DNA of 36,335 nucleotides from Flavobacterium sp. GTDB lineage: Bacteria; Bacteroidota; Bacteroidia; Flavobacteriales; Flavobacteriaceae. The translations under genes and the position numbers were made by a program. Where the stretch lies: assembly GCF_017985075.1 (NCBI RefSeq), contig NZ_JAGNYF010000018.1:1-36335 (forward strand), given 5' to 3'. The notes under the pieces are model-generated. The model made no database searches and was not told the DNA's origin. It worked only from the letters and a program-made list of their open reading frames with translations. Each line of letters begins with the position of its first letter. Positions within the stretch are counted from its first letter, which is position 1. Positions 14,225-22,375 of the stretch are shown one piece after another.

Positions 14225-15268
14225 ATGATTGAGCATGAAATATACATGAAACGTTGTTTGCAATTGGCTAAAAATGGTTTAGGTACCACATATCCTAATC
14301 CGTTAGTAGGAAGCGTGATTGTATATAATGGAAAAATAATTGGTGAAGGTTGGCACAAAAAAGCAGGCGAACCACACGCTGAAGTACTTGCAATTAATTC
14401 TGTAAAAAACAAAAAATTACTCTCCAAAAGCACCATTTATGTGAGTTTGGAACCGTGTAGTCATTTTGGAAAAACACCTCCGTGTGCTAATTTGATTATT
14501 GAACATAAAATTCCGAAAGTAGTAATTGGTTGTATCGATAGTTTTTCAGAAGTTGCCGGAAAAGGTATTGAAAAATTAAAACAAGCCGGTTGCGAAGTTA
14601 TACTGAACGTTTTAGAAGCAGCATGTTTGAGAATGAATAAGCGATTTTTTACATTTCACAATAAAAAACGACCATATATTATTCTAAAATGGGCAGAAAC
14701 GGCAGATGGATTTATTGCGCCTTTTTTACCCAATTCAAAAACCTCTTTTGCTATCTCAAACGACTATTCAAGGCAATTGGTGCACAAATATCGTACAGAA
14801 GAACAAGCCATTTTAGTTGGAACAACAACTGTTTTAAATGACAACCCAAGTTTAGATGCCAGAGATTGGTTTGGACAGCATCTCACTCGAATTATTATTG
14901 ATAAATCTAATAAAATTCCGGATGGATTTAATGTAAAAAATAAAAAAAATCCGACAATAATTTTTACAGAAGAAGAAAATTGTGTACATTCGATAAATAT
15001 CGCTTATAAATGCATACAGTTTGATACTCATTTGATTTCTAATATATTAACTCATTTATTTGAAAAAAATATTCAATCTGTTATTGTAGAAGGCGGCACA
15101 TTTACTTTGCAACAATTTATAGATAACCATTTATGGGATGAAGCGAGGGTTTTTATAGCAGAGAATAAAATTACAGAAGGTGTTAAAAGCCCTAAATTTA
15201 ATTTTATACCTGAAAAAACTATAAAAATTAAAAACAACCAACTTAAAACATACTTAAACTATGATTGA
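14225..15268 (+). CDS. ribD: bifunctional pyrimidine deaminase/reductase RibD
   Basis: RibD catalyses two steps of riboflavin synthesis: deamination of the diaminopyrimidine and NADPH-dependent reduction of the ribosyl side chain. The 347-residue protein has an N-terminal deaminase domain with HAE (51-53) and the zinc ligands in EPCSHFGKTPPC (Cys78, Cys87), followed by a reductase domain (about 145-347) with ILKWAETADGFIAP, AILVGTTTVLNDNPSL and IVEGGTFTLQQFI. Start 14225 gives the usual short lead before YMKRCLQLAKNG. It is the first gene of a three-gene operon and overlaps the next gene by 8 bp. Confidence 0.95.
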   Translation: MIEHEIYMKRCLQLAKNGLGTTYPNPLVGSVIVYNGKIIGEGWHKKAGEPHAEVLAINSVKNKKLLSKSTIYVSLEPCSHFGKTPPCANLIIEHKIPKVVIGCIDSFSEVAGKGIEKLKQAGCEVILNVLEAACLRMNKRFFTFHNKKRPYIILKWAETADGFIAPFLPNSKTSFAISNDYSRQLVHKYRTEEQAILVGTTTVLNDNPSLDARDWFGQHLTRIIIDKSNKIPDGFNVKNKKNPTIIFTEEENCVHSINIAYKCIQFDTHLISNILTHLFEKNIQSVIVEGGTFTLQQFIDNHLWDEARVFIAENKITEGVKSPKFNFIPEKTIKIKNNQLKTYLNYD

Positions 15269-15863
15269 AGCCATTATTTTTGATTTAGGAGATGTATTTT
15301 TAAACTTGAACCATCAAGCCAGTGTTGATGCGTTTAAAAAATTAGGTTTAAACGCTTGGACAGACGATTTAAAAGCTGCAGCTATTTTATTTGAAACTGG
15401 TAAAATAGATGAATTGCAATTTATGGAAACCATTCAGAAACACCTACCAAATGCCAATCTTGTAGAAATTAGAGAAGCTTGGAATGCTATTATTGGTGAT
15501 TTTCCTTTAGAACGTTTGGAGTTTTTAGAAAAACTACAAAACAAATACGATATATTTTTATTAAGCAATACCAATCCCACACATATTGATAAATTTGAAC
15601 ACCGAGTAGGTTTAACTTTTGCCAGAGAATTTTATGCGCATTTTAATAAAATTTATTTTTCCTACGAAATTAAAGAGCGAAAACCAGATGCTGCTGTTTT
15701 TAACTTAATTTTAAAGCAAAATAATTTATCTCCAAAAAAGACGCTTTTTGTAGATGATACCTTAGAACATATTGAAGCCGCAAAAGCTTTAGGCATTAAT
15801 ACTTGGCAAATACTTGTAGGACAAGATGATGTAACCAATTTATTCGATAAAAAAATAGTATAA
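15261..15863 (+). CDS. HAD superfamily (subfamily IA) hydrolase
   Basis: This 200-residue HAD protein has motif I IIFDLGDVF with nucleophile Asp8, motif II LLSNTNPTH (about 94-102), motif III Lys in KERKPDAAVF, and motif IV FVDDTLEHIEAA. In place of the second Asp of DxD it has Gly (D-L-G), as is usual in the YihX-like group. A helical cap lies at about 15-85. The likely substrate is a sugar or nucleotide phosphate. Its 8-bp overlap with ribD suggests coupled translation, and it could be a candidate for the missing dephosphorylation step between RibD and lumazine synthase, although that is only a context-based guess. Confidence 0.88.
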   Translation: MIEAIIFDLGDVFLNLNHQASVDAFKKLGLNAWTDDLKAAAILFETGKIDELQFMETIQKHLPNANLVEIREAWNAIIGDFPLERLEFLEKLQNKYDIFLLSNTNPTHIDKFEHRVGLTFAREFYAHFNKIYFSYEIKERKPDAAVFNLILKQNNLSPKKTLFVDDTLEHIEAAKALGINTWQILVGQDDVTNLFDKKIV

Positions 15864-15865
15864 AA

Positions 15866-16483
15866 TTGCAAGATCTCCAAATTAAAGATACATATAAAAC
15901 CATTGAAATTTCGGTTGAAAACATTCTATACAAAGAAAAAAACAGCAAGTTTTTTGGTTTTGCTTTCCCTGTAACTTCAGAAATAGAAGTAAAAACGCAT
16001 TTAGAAAATTTAAAAGGTGAACATTTTTCGGCACGGCATTGGTGTTATGCTTACCAAATTGGTACAGAAGTTATAAAATTTAGAGCTAATGATGATGGTG
16101 AACCAAGCAATTCTGCAGGAATGCCTATTTTCGGACAAATTCAATCCTTTGATATCACGAATGTATTAGTAGTGGTAGTTCGTTATTTTGGTGGCGTAAA
16201 ATTAGGTGTTGGTGGATTAATTTCTGCATATAAAACTACGGCTCAACTTACTTTAGATGAAGCAAATATTATTGAGAAAACCATTGACAAACATTTTAAA
16301 ATTACTTTCGATTATAAAAACATGAACAAAGTCATGCGAATTATTAAAGAAAAAAATATTCAGATTGTTCATCAGAAAATGGAAATGAATTGCGAAATTG
16401 AAATCGCAACAAGGAAAAAAAATGCCGAAGAAATCGTTGCTATTTTTACAGCTTTATTTGAAATTGAGATTGAAGAACTATAA
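15866..16483 (+). CDS. YigZ/IMPACT family protein, TTG start
   Basis: The 205-residue protein has the IMPACT N-terminal domain (HFSARHWCYAYQIG, then RANDDGEPSNSAGMPIFGQI, then VVVRYFGGVKLGVGGLI at about residues 51-125) and a C-terminal ferredoxin-like DUF1949-type domain (about 140-205). The start is TTG at 15866, two bases after the HAD stop. No in-frame ATG occurs until residue 84, in the middle of the conserved domain, so TTG is required. Eukaryotic IMPACT modulates translation control through GCN1, while the bacterial role is unclear. It is the third gene of the ribD operon and converges on the methyltransferase at 16487 with a 3-bp gap. Confidence 0.9.
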   Translation: MQDLQIKDTYKTIEISVENILYKEKNSKFFGFAFPVTSEIEVKTHLENLKGEHFSARHWCYAYQIGTEVIKFRANDDGEPSNSAGMPIFGQIQSFDITNVLVVVVRYFGGVKLGVGGLISAYKTTAQLTLDEANIIEKTIDKHFKITFDYKNMNKVMRIIKEKNIQIVHQKMEMNCEIEIATRKKNAEEIVAIFTALFEIEIEEL

Positions 16484-16486
16484 TTT

Positions 16487-17242
16487 TTATTTTTTACAAA
16501 TACAATAACACGATAACCCATATATTTTAATTCCAAATTTTTGAATTACTCGAGTAAAAGCAAAATCGAGTTGCAATATAACTACTAACAATTTTGATTT
16601 AAAAGTAGTACCTGTCCAATTATCAATAGACGCTTTTTTATTTTTATTAAAGATACTTTCAATCCACCTAACTAATAATAGTGATGAAAAATAATATCCT
16701 TTATCTGATATTTGAAATTGGTTTTTAGTCAATAGCTTTTCTAATTGTTTCAAATTATATCTTCTATAATGCCCTAATAATAAATCATGCTGCGAGAAAA
16801 CAGTCTGAAAAGCGGGAACTGCAAATAAGAAATAATTGTTTTTACGAGTCAAATGTTGTAAGATTTCATCTTCATTTTCTAAATGTTCCAAAACATCCAT
16901 ACATAAGAAAAGTACATTTTCTTTAGTAGGAAACGTATTAAAATAATCGGTAAGATTTTGCACATAATGAATCGAGTTTTCTCCATAATTTACCTTTAAT
17001 TGCGCTATAATTTCAGGAGAATATGCTGTATCAATTGTAAAATATTCATCAGCCAATTTGTGCTTAAAAATTTCATTAATAATATAAGCATCGCCACCTC
17101 CAATATCGACAATTCGTTTGATTGGAAATTTAATTTCTGAAGCGGACAATAATTTAAAAAGCACCTTTTTTCTGGAAATTTCCCACGGGTGTCTTTTATA
17201 ATTTTTCTTATCAAATAAGCGATCAAATTCAGTTAAATCCAT
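16487..17242 (-). CDS. class I SAM-dependent methyltransferase
   Basis: This 251-residue protein is a Rossmann-fold methyltransferase. Motif I is IVDIGGGDAYIINEIF (about 44-59), the acidic end of strand 2 is FTIDTAY, and motif IV is LFLCMDVLEHLENEDEIL (about 111-128). After it, LFAVPAFQTVFSQHDLLLGHYRRY carries the histidines seen in a Bacteroidetes group related to UbiG-like enzymes of lipid or polysaccharide loci. A C-terminal hydrophobic segment and three cysteines (YGLSCYCICKK) end the protein. The substrate is unknown. Its start overlaps the stop of the upstream thioesterase gene by one base, so the two are translationally coupled. Confidence 0.85.
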   Translation of the reverse strand: MDLTEFDRLFDKKNYKRHPWEISRKKVLFKLLSASEIKFPIKRIVDIGGGDAYIINEIFKHKLADEYFTIDTAYSPEIIAQLKVNYGENSIHYVQNLTDYFNTFPTKENVLFLCMDVLEHLENEDEILQHLTRKNNYFLFAVPAFQTVFSQHDLLLGHYRRYNLKQLEKLLTKNQFQISDKGYYFSSLLLVRWIESIFNKNKKASIDNWTGTTFKSKLLVVILQLDFAFTRVIQKFGIKIYGLSCYCICKK

Positions 17243-17646
17243 TATAAAATATTTTTTATTTTATCGGAAACATATGATGGAGGTACAATTGGCCTACCTG
17301 TTTTCATATCTACAAAAACAAGCATAGAATAGCCCGTTGTTAACAATTCATTCTGTTCATTATAAATTTCATAGTCAAATTCTATTTTTACAGAATTTTG
17401 ACTTTTTAGTACAGTTTTTACACGTAATACATCGTCATATCGCGCTGGTTTTTTATAATTCATTTCTAAAGAAACTACAGGTAGCATTACACCGTTTTCT
17501 TCCATCCATTTATATGAAACACCTAGATTCCTTAGCCATTCTACTCTACCCATTTCAAAATATTGTGCGTAATTTCCATGATATACTACACCCATTTGAT
17601 CTGTTTCTGCATATCTAACTCGTACTGTAAATTCGTATTCTTTCAT
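17242..17646 (-). CDS. YbgC-type acyl-CoA thioesterase (4HBT family)
   Basis: This 134-residue hotdog-fold protein has the 4-hydroxybenzoyl-CoA thioesterase signature RYAETDQMGVVYHGNYAQYFE, with the catalytic Asp16 and the typical Tyr/His that follow. LEMNYKKPARYDD and YSMLVFVDMKTGRP complete the fold. The likely reaction is hydrolysis of acyl-CoA thioesters in the cytoplasm; YbgC in proteobacteria acts near phospholipid synthesis and the Tol-Pal system, which is not seen here. The stop codon overlaps the start of the following methyltransferase gene. It is divergent from dnaA, from which it is separated by 225 bp of AT-rich DNA. Confidence 0.9.
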   Translation of the reverse strand: MKEYEFTVRVRYAETDQMGVVYHGNYAQYFEMGRVEWLRNLGVSYKWMEENGVMLPVVSLEMNYKKPARYDDVLRVKTVLKSQNSVKIEFDYEIYNEQNELLTTGYSMLVFVDMKTGRPIVPPSYVSDKIKNIL

Positions 17647-17871
17647 TATTATTATTTATATTTATGGCTTAAAAATTTTATGTTAAATAGTTATTAAAAA
17701 AAAATCAAAACTACATACAACAATATTTTTTAAATTACAATAGCATTTGATTTTTTTTTAATTAAAATTGTTCACATATTTGCTCTCCCAATAAAAATCT
17801 ACACAAAAATAAAGATTTACTCTTTTTTTTCTCAAAAATTAGATTAAAAAATTTTTTAAAATTACAAAATA
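17647..17871. other. AT-rich spacer upstream of dnaA
   Basis: This is very AT-rich with runs of A and T. It holds one near-consensus -7 element for dnaA, CATATTTG (17775-17782), and a single DnaA-box-like TTGTTCACA (17768-17776), which differs from TTWTNCACA at one base. No box cluster, iteron or gene is visible. The lone box beside the putative promoter could allow DnaA autoregulation; this is inference. Confidence 0.4.
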
Positions 17872-19305
17872 ATGATGACTAATGCAGCAAAATCTGTTTG
17901 GAATAATTGCTTGTCCTTTATAAAGGACAACATACAGGAACAAGCCTATAAAACATGGTTTGAACCAATTGTAGCAATTAGCCTGTCAGAAGACAATGCA
18001 TTGCATATTCAAGTTCCTAGTAAATTTTTTTACGAGTGGCTTGAAGAACATTATGTAATTATATTAAAAACCGCTTTAACTAAAGAACTTGGAAACCAAG
18101 CAAAGCTAGTGTATAAAATTAAAATGGAAAACACTTCTGGCAATAAACTTCCATTTACTGAGCAAATTCCAAGTACTTACCGTAGTTCAGTCAAAACACA
18201 AGAAATTGATGTGCCGATTGTGAATAAAAATCCGGAATTGAAAAATCCGTTTATTATTCCAGGTATTAGAAATGTAAAAATCGAATCTCAATTAAATGCC
18301 AATTACAGTTTTGATAATTTTTTAGAAGGAGATTCTAACCGATTATCAAGAAGTGCAGGTATGGCAGTTGCTAATAAACCAGGTGGTACTTCATTTAACC
18401 CATTATTGATTTTTGGTGGTGTTGGATTAGGTAAAACACACCTAGCACATGCAATTGGTGTTGAAATTAAAGATAAATTCCCTGAGAAAACAGTTTTATA
18501 TATTTCTGCTGAAATTTTCACCCAGCAATATATCGAATCTGTTAAGAAAAATACCAGAAATGATTTCATTCACTTCTATCAACTTATTGATGTATTAATT
18601 ATTGATGATGTTCAGTTTTTATCTGGAAAAGCAGGAACACAAGATGTGTTTTTCCATATTTTCAATTATTTACACCAAAACGGAAAACAGGTTATTTTAA
18701 CTTCAGACAAAGCACCTGTGGATATGCAAGATATTGAGCAACGCTTATTATCTCGTTTCAAATGGGGATTGTCTGCTGAATTACACCAACCAGATTACGA
18801 AACAAGAATTTCTATCTTAAGAAATATCTTATACAGAGATGGTGTTGAAATGCCAGATGAAATTTTAGAATACGTTGCAAAACACATAAAATCAAACGTT
18901 AGAGAATTAGAAGGGGCTATTATTTCATTAATTGCGCAGTCTTCATTCAACAAACGTGAGATTAACATTGAATTAGCTAAGCAAGTTGTTGAGAAGTTTG
19001 TAAAAAATATCAAACGTGAAATTTCTATTGACTACATCCAAAAAGTAGTTTCTGATTATTTCCAATTGGATACAGAAACTTTAAAATCTAAAACCAGAAA
19101 GCGTCACATTGTTCAAGCGCGTCAATTAGCTATGTATTTTTCTAAGAAATTCACAAAAGCATCATTGGCAAATATTGGTTCGCAAATTGGTGATAGAGAC
19201 CATGCAACCGTATTACATGCTGTAAAAACAGTTGACAATTTAGTGGCTACCGACAAACAATTTAAAAAGTTTGTGGAAGACATTAACAAAAAGCTGAGTA
19301 TTTAA
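17872..19305 (+). CDS. dnaA: chromosomal replication initiator protein DnaA
   Basis: DnaA opens the replication origin and loads the helicase. The 477-residue protein has all four domains: N-terminal domain I (about 1-85, WFEPIVAISL), a short linker, the AAA+ domain with Walker A GGVGLGKTH (182-190) and Walker B LIIDDVQF (242-249), sensor II around LEGAIISL, and the C-terminal DNA-binding domain with the signature GDRDHATVLHA (440-450). Two ATG codons stand in tandem at 17872 and 17875, and either may start translation. The spacer upstream has a single DnaA-box-like site. The next gene starts 2 bp after the stop, suggesting co-transcription with the phosphatase. Confidence 0.98.
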   Translation: MMTNAAKSVWNNCLSFIKDNIQEQAYKTWFEPIVAISLSEDNALHIQVPSKFFYEWLEEHYVIILKTALTKELGNQAKLVYKIKMENTSGNKLPFTEQIPSTYRSSVKTQEIDVPIVNKNPELKNPFIIPGIRNVKIESQLNANYSFDNFLEGDSNRLSRSAGMAVANKPGGTSFNPLLIFGGVGLGKTHLAHAIGVEIKDKFPEKTVLYISAEIFTQQYIESVKKNTRNDFIHFYQLIDVLIIDDVQFLSGKAGTQDVFFHIFNYLHQNGKQVILTSDKAPVDMQDIEQRLLSRFKWGLSAELHQPDYETRISILRNILYRDGVEMPDEILEYVAKHIKSNVRELEGAIISLIAQSSFNKREINIELAKQVVEKFVKNIKREISIDYIQKVVSDYFQLDTETLKSKTRKRHIVQARQLAMYFSKKFTKASLANIGSQIGDRDHATVLHAVKTVDNLVATDKQFKKFVEDINKKLSI

Positions 19306-19306
19306 A

Positions 19307-19768
19307 ATGCCTACCAAGGTTTTAATGGTTTGTTTGGGTAATATTTGCCGCTCGCCATTAGCAGAAGGTGTTTTACAATCAAAACTTCCCAGAAATAAAT
19401 GTATTGTAGATAGTGCTGGGACAGCAAACTATCATGTTGGAACGGCGCCAGACAAACGTTCTATAGCAACTGCGAAGAAATTCGGAATTGATATTAGCCA
19501 ACAAAAATGCAGACAACTATCAAAATCTGATTTTGATACTTTTGATTATATTTATGTAATGGACACTTCTAATTACAAAAATGTAATTGCGATAGCACCT
19601 AATGAGACATCCAAACAAAAAGTTAAAATAATTTTGAATGAAATAGAGCCAACAAGTGATTTGGAAGTTCCAGATCCCTACTATGGTGAAATGGAAGATT
19701 TTGAACATGTATTTCATTTATTAGATGAAGTATGTAGGATAATAGCTTCAAAAATTAAATCAAATTAG
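19307..19768 (+). CDS. low-molecular-weight protein-tyrosine phosphatase
   Basis: This 153-residue protein has the P-loop CLGNICRS near the N terminus (nucleophile Cys9, Arg15) and the general acid in VPDPYYGEMEDFEHV (about 121-135). It removes phosphate from tyrosine residues; some bacterial members regulate tyrosine kinases of capsule assembly, and arsenate reductase is a related alternative, but the DPYYG loop favours a phosphatase. It starts 2 bp after dnaA on the same strand and precedes the RsmI-like gene. The dnaA-phosphatase-methylase order is one I recall from Flavobacterium genomes. Confidence 0.93.
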   Translation: MPTKVLMVCLGNICRSPLAEGVLQSKLPRNKCIVDSAGTANYHVGTAPDKRSIATAKKFGIDISQQKCRQLSKSDFDTFDYIYVMDTSNYKNVIAIAPNETSKQKVKIILNEIEPTSDLEVPDPYYGEMEDFEHVFHLLDEVCRIIASKIKSN

Positions 19769-19807
19769 TTTTTAACTAGACGCAATTTCTACACTAAAAA
19801 ATATACG

Positions 19808-20545
19808 ATGAATACAACCTCAACATATGGTAAATTATATTTAATACCTTGTACTTTATCAAATCCTGGTGAAGTTTCAGTAGATCCTAACGACGTTTTG
19901 CCACAAACTATTAAAAGATGTATTGAGCTATTAGATTATTATATTGTTGAGAATGAAAAAACGGCTAGAAAATGTATCAAAGCAATTTGCCCAGAAAAAT
20001 CGCAACCTAGTTTACAATTATGGTCTTTAAACAAACATACTGAAGTTAGCGAGCATTACGAAATGATTCAACCGCTATTAAACGGTATAAATATGGGTGT
20101 AATGAGCGAAGCTGGATGTCCAGGAATTGCTGATCCAGGCGCTGTAATTGTAAAATTAGCTCACGAAAAAGGAATTCAGGTAGTCCCATTAGTTGGACCA
20201 AGTTCTATTCTATTAGCATTAATGGCTAGTGGCATGAATGGTCAAAGTTTTGCTTTTACTGGCTACTTACCTATCGATAAAAACGAAAAGAAAAGTGCCT
20301 TGAGAAATTTAGAGAGATGGTCTCAAGAAAAAAATCAAGCACAACTTTTTATGGAAACACCGTATAGAAATAATAAATTTTTAGAAGATATTTTAACCAC
20401 ACTTCATCCGCAAACTAATTTGTGTGTTGCATGTGATGTTACGTTGCCTACAGAATTTATAAAAACAAAAACCGTAAACGACTGGAAAAAACAAAAGGTC
20501 GATTTACACAATCGACCTTGTATTTTTATTATTCAAAAAAATTAG
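19808..20545 (+). CDS. RsmI-like SAM-dependent methyltransferase
   Basis: This 245-residue protein belongs to the tetrapyrrole methylase superfamily, close to RsmI, which 2'-O-methylates C1402 of 16S rRNA. Visible blocks are LYLIPCTLSNPG at the N terminus, SEAGCPGIADPGAVIVKLAHEKG (about 98-120, in the SAM site), VPLVGPSSILLALMASG and FAFTGYLPIDKNEKKSAL. It is shorter than RsmI (about 280-290), and the N-terminal GxLYxVxTPIGN motif is replaced by YLIPCTLSNPG. It is therefore probably the second Bacteroidetes paralogue, and RsmI itself should lie elsewhere. Its 3' end overlaps the convergent gene at 20542 by 4 bp. Confidence 0.82.
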   Translation: MNTTSTYGKLYLIPCTLSNPGEVSVDPNDVLPQTIKRCIELLDYYIVENEKTARKCIKAICPEKSQPSLQLWSLNKHTEVSEHYEMIQPLLNGINMGVMSEAGCPGIADPGAVIVKLAHEKGIQVVPLVGPSSILLALMASGMNGQSFAFTGYLPIDKNEKKSALRNLERWSQEKNQAQLFMETPYRNNKFLEDILTTLHPQTNLCVACDVTLPTEFIKTKTVNDWKKQKVDLHNRPCIFIIQKN

Positions 20546-21183
20546 TTTGTTGTAACTTTTGCAAATCTATTGGAGATAACATTTGAAGTATCGTACCCGT
20601 TAAATCTTTTAATATAAGACCTCAAAGAAGTTCCAAATCCGTCTCTGAAACCATTTTTTCCATTACTTCTAAGGTATGCTTTTACTGAACTTGCACCCGC
20701 TAAATGCGCTGCTGCTAGTAATCCCGACTCTGTAATTTTGATTCCGTTAATTATTCTACCTGAATAATTTTTAATTTCTTTTCTTAACTCCCATTTATTT
20801 ATGCATAATAAAGCATAAAAAGCATCTTCTTGTAAGTTTGGGTTATTAAGGAAGTTTTTGAAGTTATAAACACCAATGTGTCTTAATGTGCTTCTTCCGA
20901 ATTGGTATTTTCCCATGTAACCATAAGGATTAACCAATGTATAAATGCCTGCAGATTCTTTAACTCCTAAGGCTTGTGTGAAACCGATAAAGGTATTTCC
21001 TGTGTAAGGTATAGAAAAATTCAACTTTACCGATTCGTCTTTTGAAGGTACTCGATATTCGAAAACTTCCGAATCATCGATATGAAATCCTGTTACAGAT
21101 TCCTCTTTAAATGCTTTAAAACCTGAACTAATAATGGCAATAAATGCAATGGTAACTCCAAAATAAAAAATGTCTTTTCTCAT
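20542..21183 (-). CDS. membrane-anchored lysozyme-like protein
   Basis: This 213-residue protein has an N-terminal signal anchor (about residues 5-22). Residues about 60-200 resemble a lysozyme or lytic transglycosylase fold. It has ALGVKESAGIYTLVNP with Glu in the ES-x-G pattern typical of the catalytic glutamate, then GYMGKYQFGRSTLRHIG, and later GLLAAAHLAGASSVKAYLRS and GFGTSLRSYIKRFNGYD. It should face the periplasm and act on peptidoglycan; phage tail lysozymes use a similar G-KYQFG block. I cannot tell whether it cleaves glycan or only binds it. It stands alone on the minus strand, with convergent overlap to the RsmI-like gene. Confidence 0.75.
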   Translation of the reverse strand: MRKDIFYFGVTIAFIAIISSGFKAFKEESVTGFHIDDSEVFEYRVPSKDESVKLNFSIPYTGNTFIGFTQALGVKESAGIYTLVNPYGYMGKYQFGRSTLRHIGVYNFKNFLNNPNLQEDAFYALLCINKWELRKEIKNYSGRIINGIKITESGLLAAAHLAGASSVKAYLRSNGKNGFRDGFGTSLRSYIKRFNGYDTSNVISNRFAKVTTN

Positions 21184-21499
21184 CTAAATTTATTTCTCAA
21201 AAGGGTAAAAAAAAATCATTTTTTACATTGTGTTTGATTGACATAAATCATACCACTCCAATTGAATTAACTTGGCAAAGATACAACATTTTTTATTATT
21301 TTTCTGAATATCAAGTAATTAACATTTTATTAAGATGTATTAAACAGTCAAATTGTGGTTTAACCATCTTGATTAATAGGGTTTTAGAGAAAGCAAAAAA
21401 ATCAGTATAAAAACCAATAAAAAAGAAAAAATAAGCTGATTTTAGATTTTTTTGGAGAAATTGAAAGCAAATAAAAACGAAAAAAAGCGCAAAAATGTA
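21184..21499. other. gene-free spacer with a bulged hairpin
   Basis: I see no supported gene in these 316 bp. AAGATG and TTAAAC (21332-21345) pair with GTTTAA and CATCTT (21358-21370), giving a 12-bp stem with a small internal loop and a 12-base apical loop. The right half is A-rich, with CCAA and TTGG ends around 21413-21455 that form only a weak stem. A small RNA or a processing site is possible but unproven. Confidence 0.35.
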
Positions 21500-22375
21500 C
21501 TACTTGAAAAATGTATTTATAATGTGATTTGTATAGATAATAGCACCCTCATTATTTAGATGTCCACAAGATGCAAAATAACGATCATCTGTAACCGTAT
21601 TTTCAAAATTATTTATTTCTGGATATTGTTTTTTTACGTTGTCAAAATAATCTAATCCTTTTGTGTTTTTACACATAGGTGTCATCACTACAATTAAATT
21701 GATATTATTTTGCTTACAGATTTTCTTAATTTCTTCGTAATATTTATTTCGGATCACTTTTAATGTTGAAATATCATTTTTCATACTTCCTTTTTTATCT
21801 GAGATTAAGGGGTAATATCCTTTATTATATAGTGTATTTGTTGGTTTTTCAGCAAGTACTTCATATACTTCTCTAAAACCAATTTTAGCATCAAATTTTA
21901 TATATCTGTAAAAAGGCACATAATATAGTTGCTTAAAATCTATCTCGTTTTTATAATGTTCTTTAATAATAGAATTCGTATGAATATAAGGCATAAAACG
22001 CGCTGTTGTTCCTTCGTCTCTTTTTTCATTACAAATACTTAAATCCGCTTCCAGAATTAGATTCTTAATTTGAAATTTATTTGCCATCATTAGTTTTAAC
22101 AACAATGACGTTTCAAATAAATGCGAACCGCTAATACCATAATTAAAGGATTTTAGTCCTTTCTTTTCAAACAAATCAGTTACAAAATGATTATTGGCTC
22201 GAGAAGTTCCCAAAATAACTACATCATATTTTTTACCAAATGAATGCAGCACGTTTTCTACTTTATTTCTTTCTGATGATTGAGAAATTATTGTTGTAAA
22301 AATCACATCTAATAACAATGAAGCTACAAAAAGTATAAATACAAAAAGAACTGTAAGTTTAAAAAAACGTTTCAT
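21500..22375 (-). CDS. SGNH-like membrane protein paired with MBOAT acyltransferase
   Basis: This 291-residue protein has an N-terminal transmembrane anchor (about 7-30), so its main domain faces the periplasm. It has an SGNH-hydrolase-like start, VVILGTSRANNHF with candidate nucleophile Ser58, then NYGISGSHLFETSLLL, and a C-terminal block CGHLNNEGA with His272. Related flavobacterial proteins have Asp three residues before this His (DxxH, from memory), but here the position is Ser269, although Asp263 and Asp264 are near. By analogy with DltD and AlgJ/AlgX it probably completes acyl transfer started by the MBOAT protein. The gene overlaps the MBOAT stop by one base and is the last in the ugd operon. 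Confidence 0.75.
   Translation of the reverse strand: MKRFFKLTVLFVFILFVASLLLDVIFTTIISQSSERNKVENVLHSFGKKYDVVILGTSRANNHFVTDLFEKKGLKSFNYGISGSHLFETSLLLKLMMANKFQIKNLILEADLSICNEKRDEGTTARFMPYIHTNSIIKEHYKNEIDFKQLYYVPFYRYIKFDAKIGFREVYEVLAEKPTNTLYNKGYYPLISDKKGSMKNDISTLKVIRNKYYEEIKKICKQNNINLIVVMTPMCKNTKGLDYFDNVKKQYPEINNFENTVTDDRYFASCGHLNNEGAIIYTNHIINTFFK

Noticed and set aside
14212-14436. 74-residue open frame opposite ribD
   Set aside because: It lies fully antisense to the conserved deaminase domain of ribD and has no family features.
17647-17871. Chromosomal replication origin upstream of dnaA
   Set aside because: Only one imperfect DnaA box, no cluster or iterons, and skew cannot be judged from this window.
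21228-21410. 60-residue open frame on the plus strand
   Set aside because: No promoter, no recognisable protein features, and it runs through the hairpin at 21332-21370; expected by chance in AT-rich spacer.
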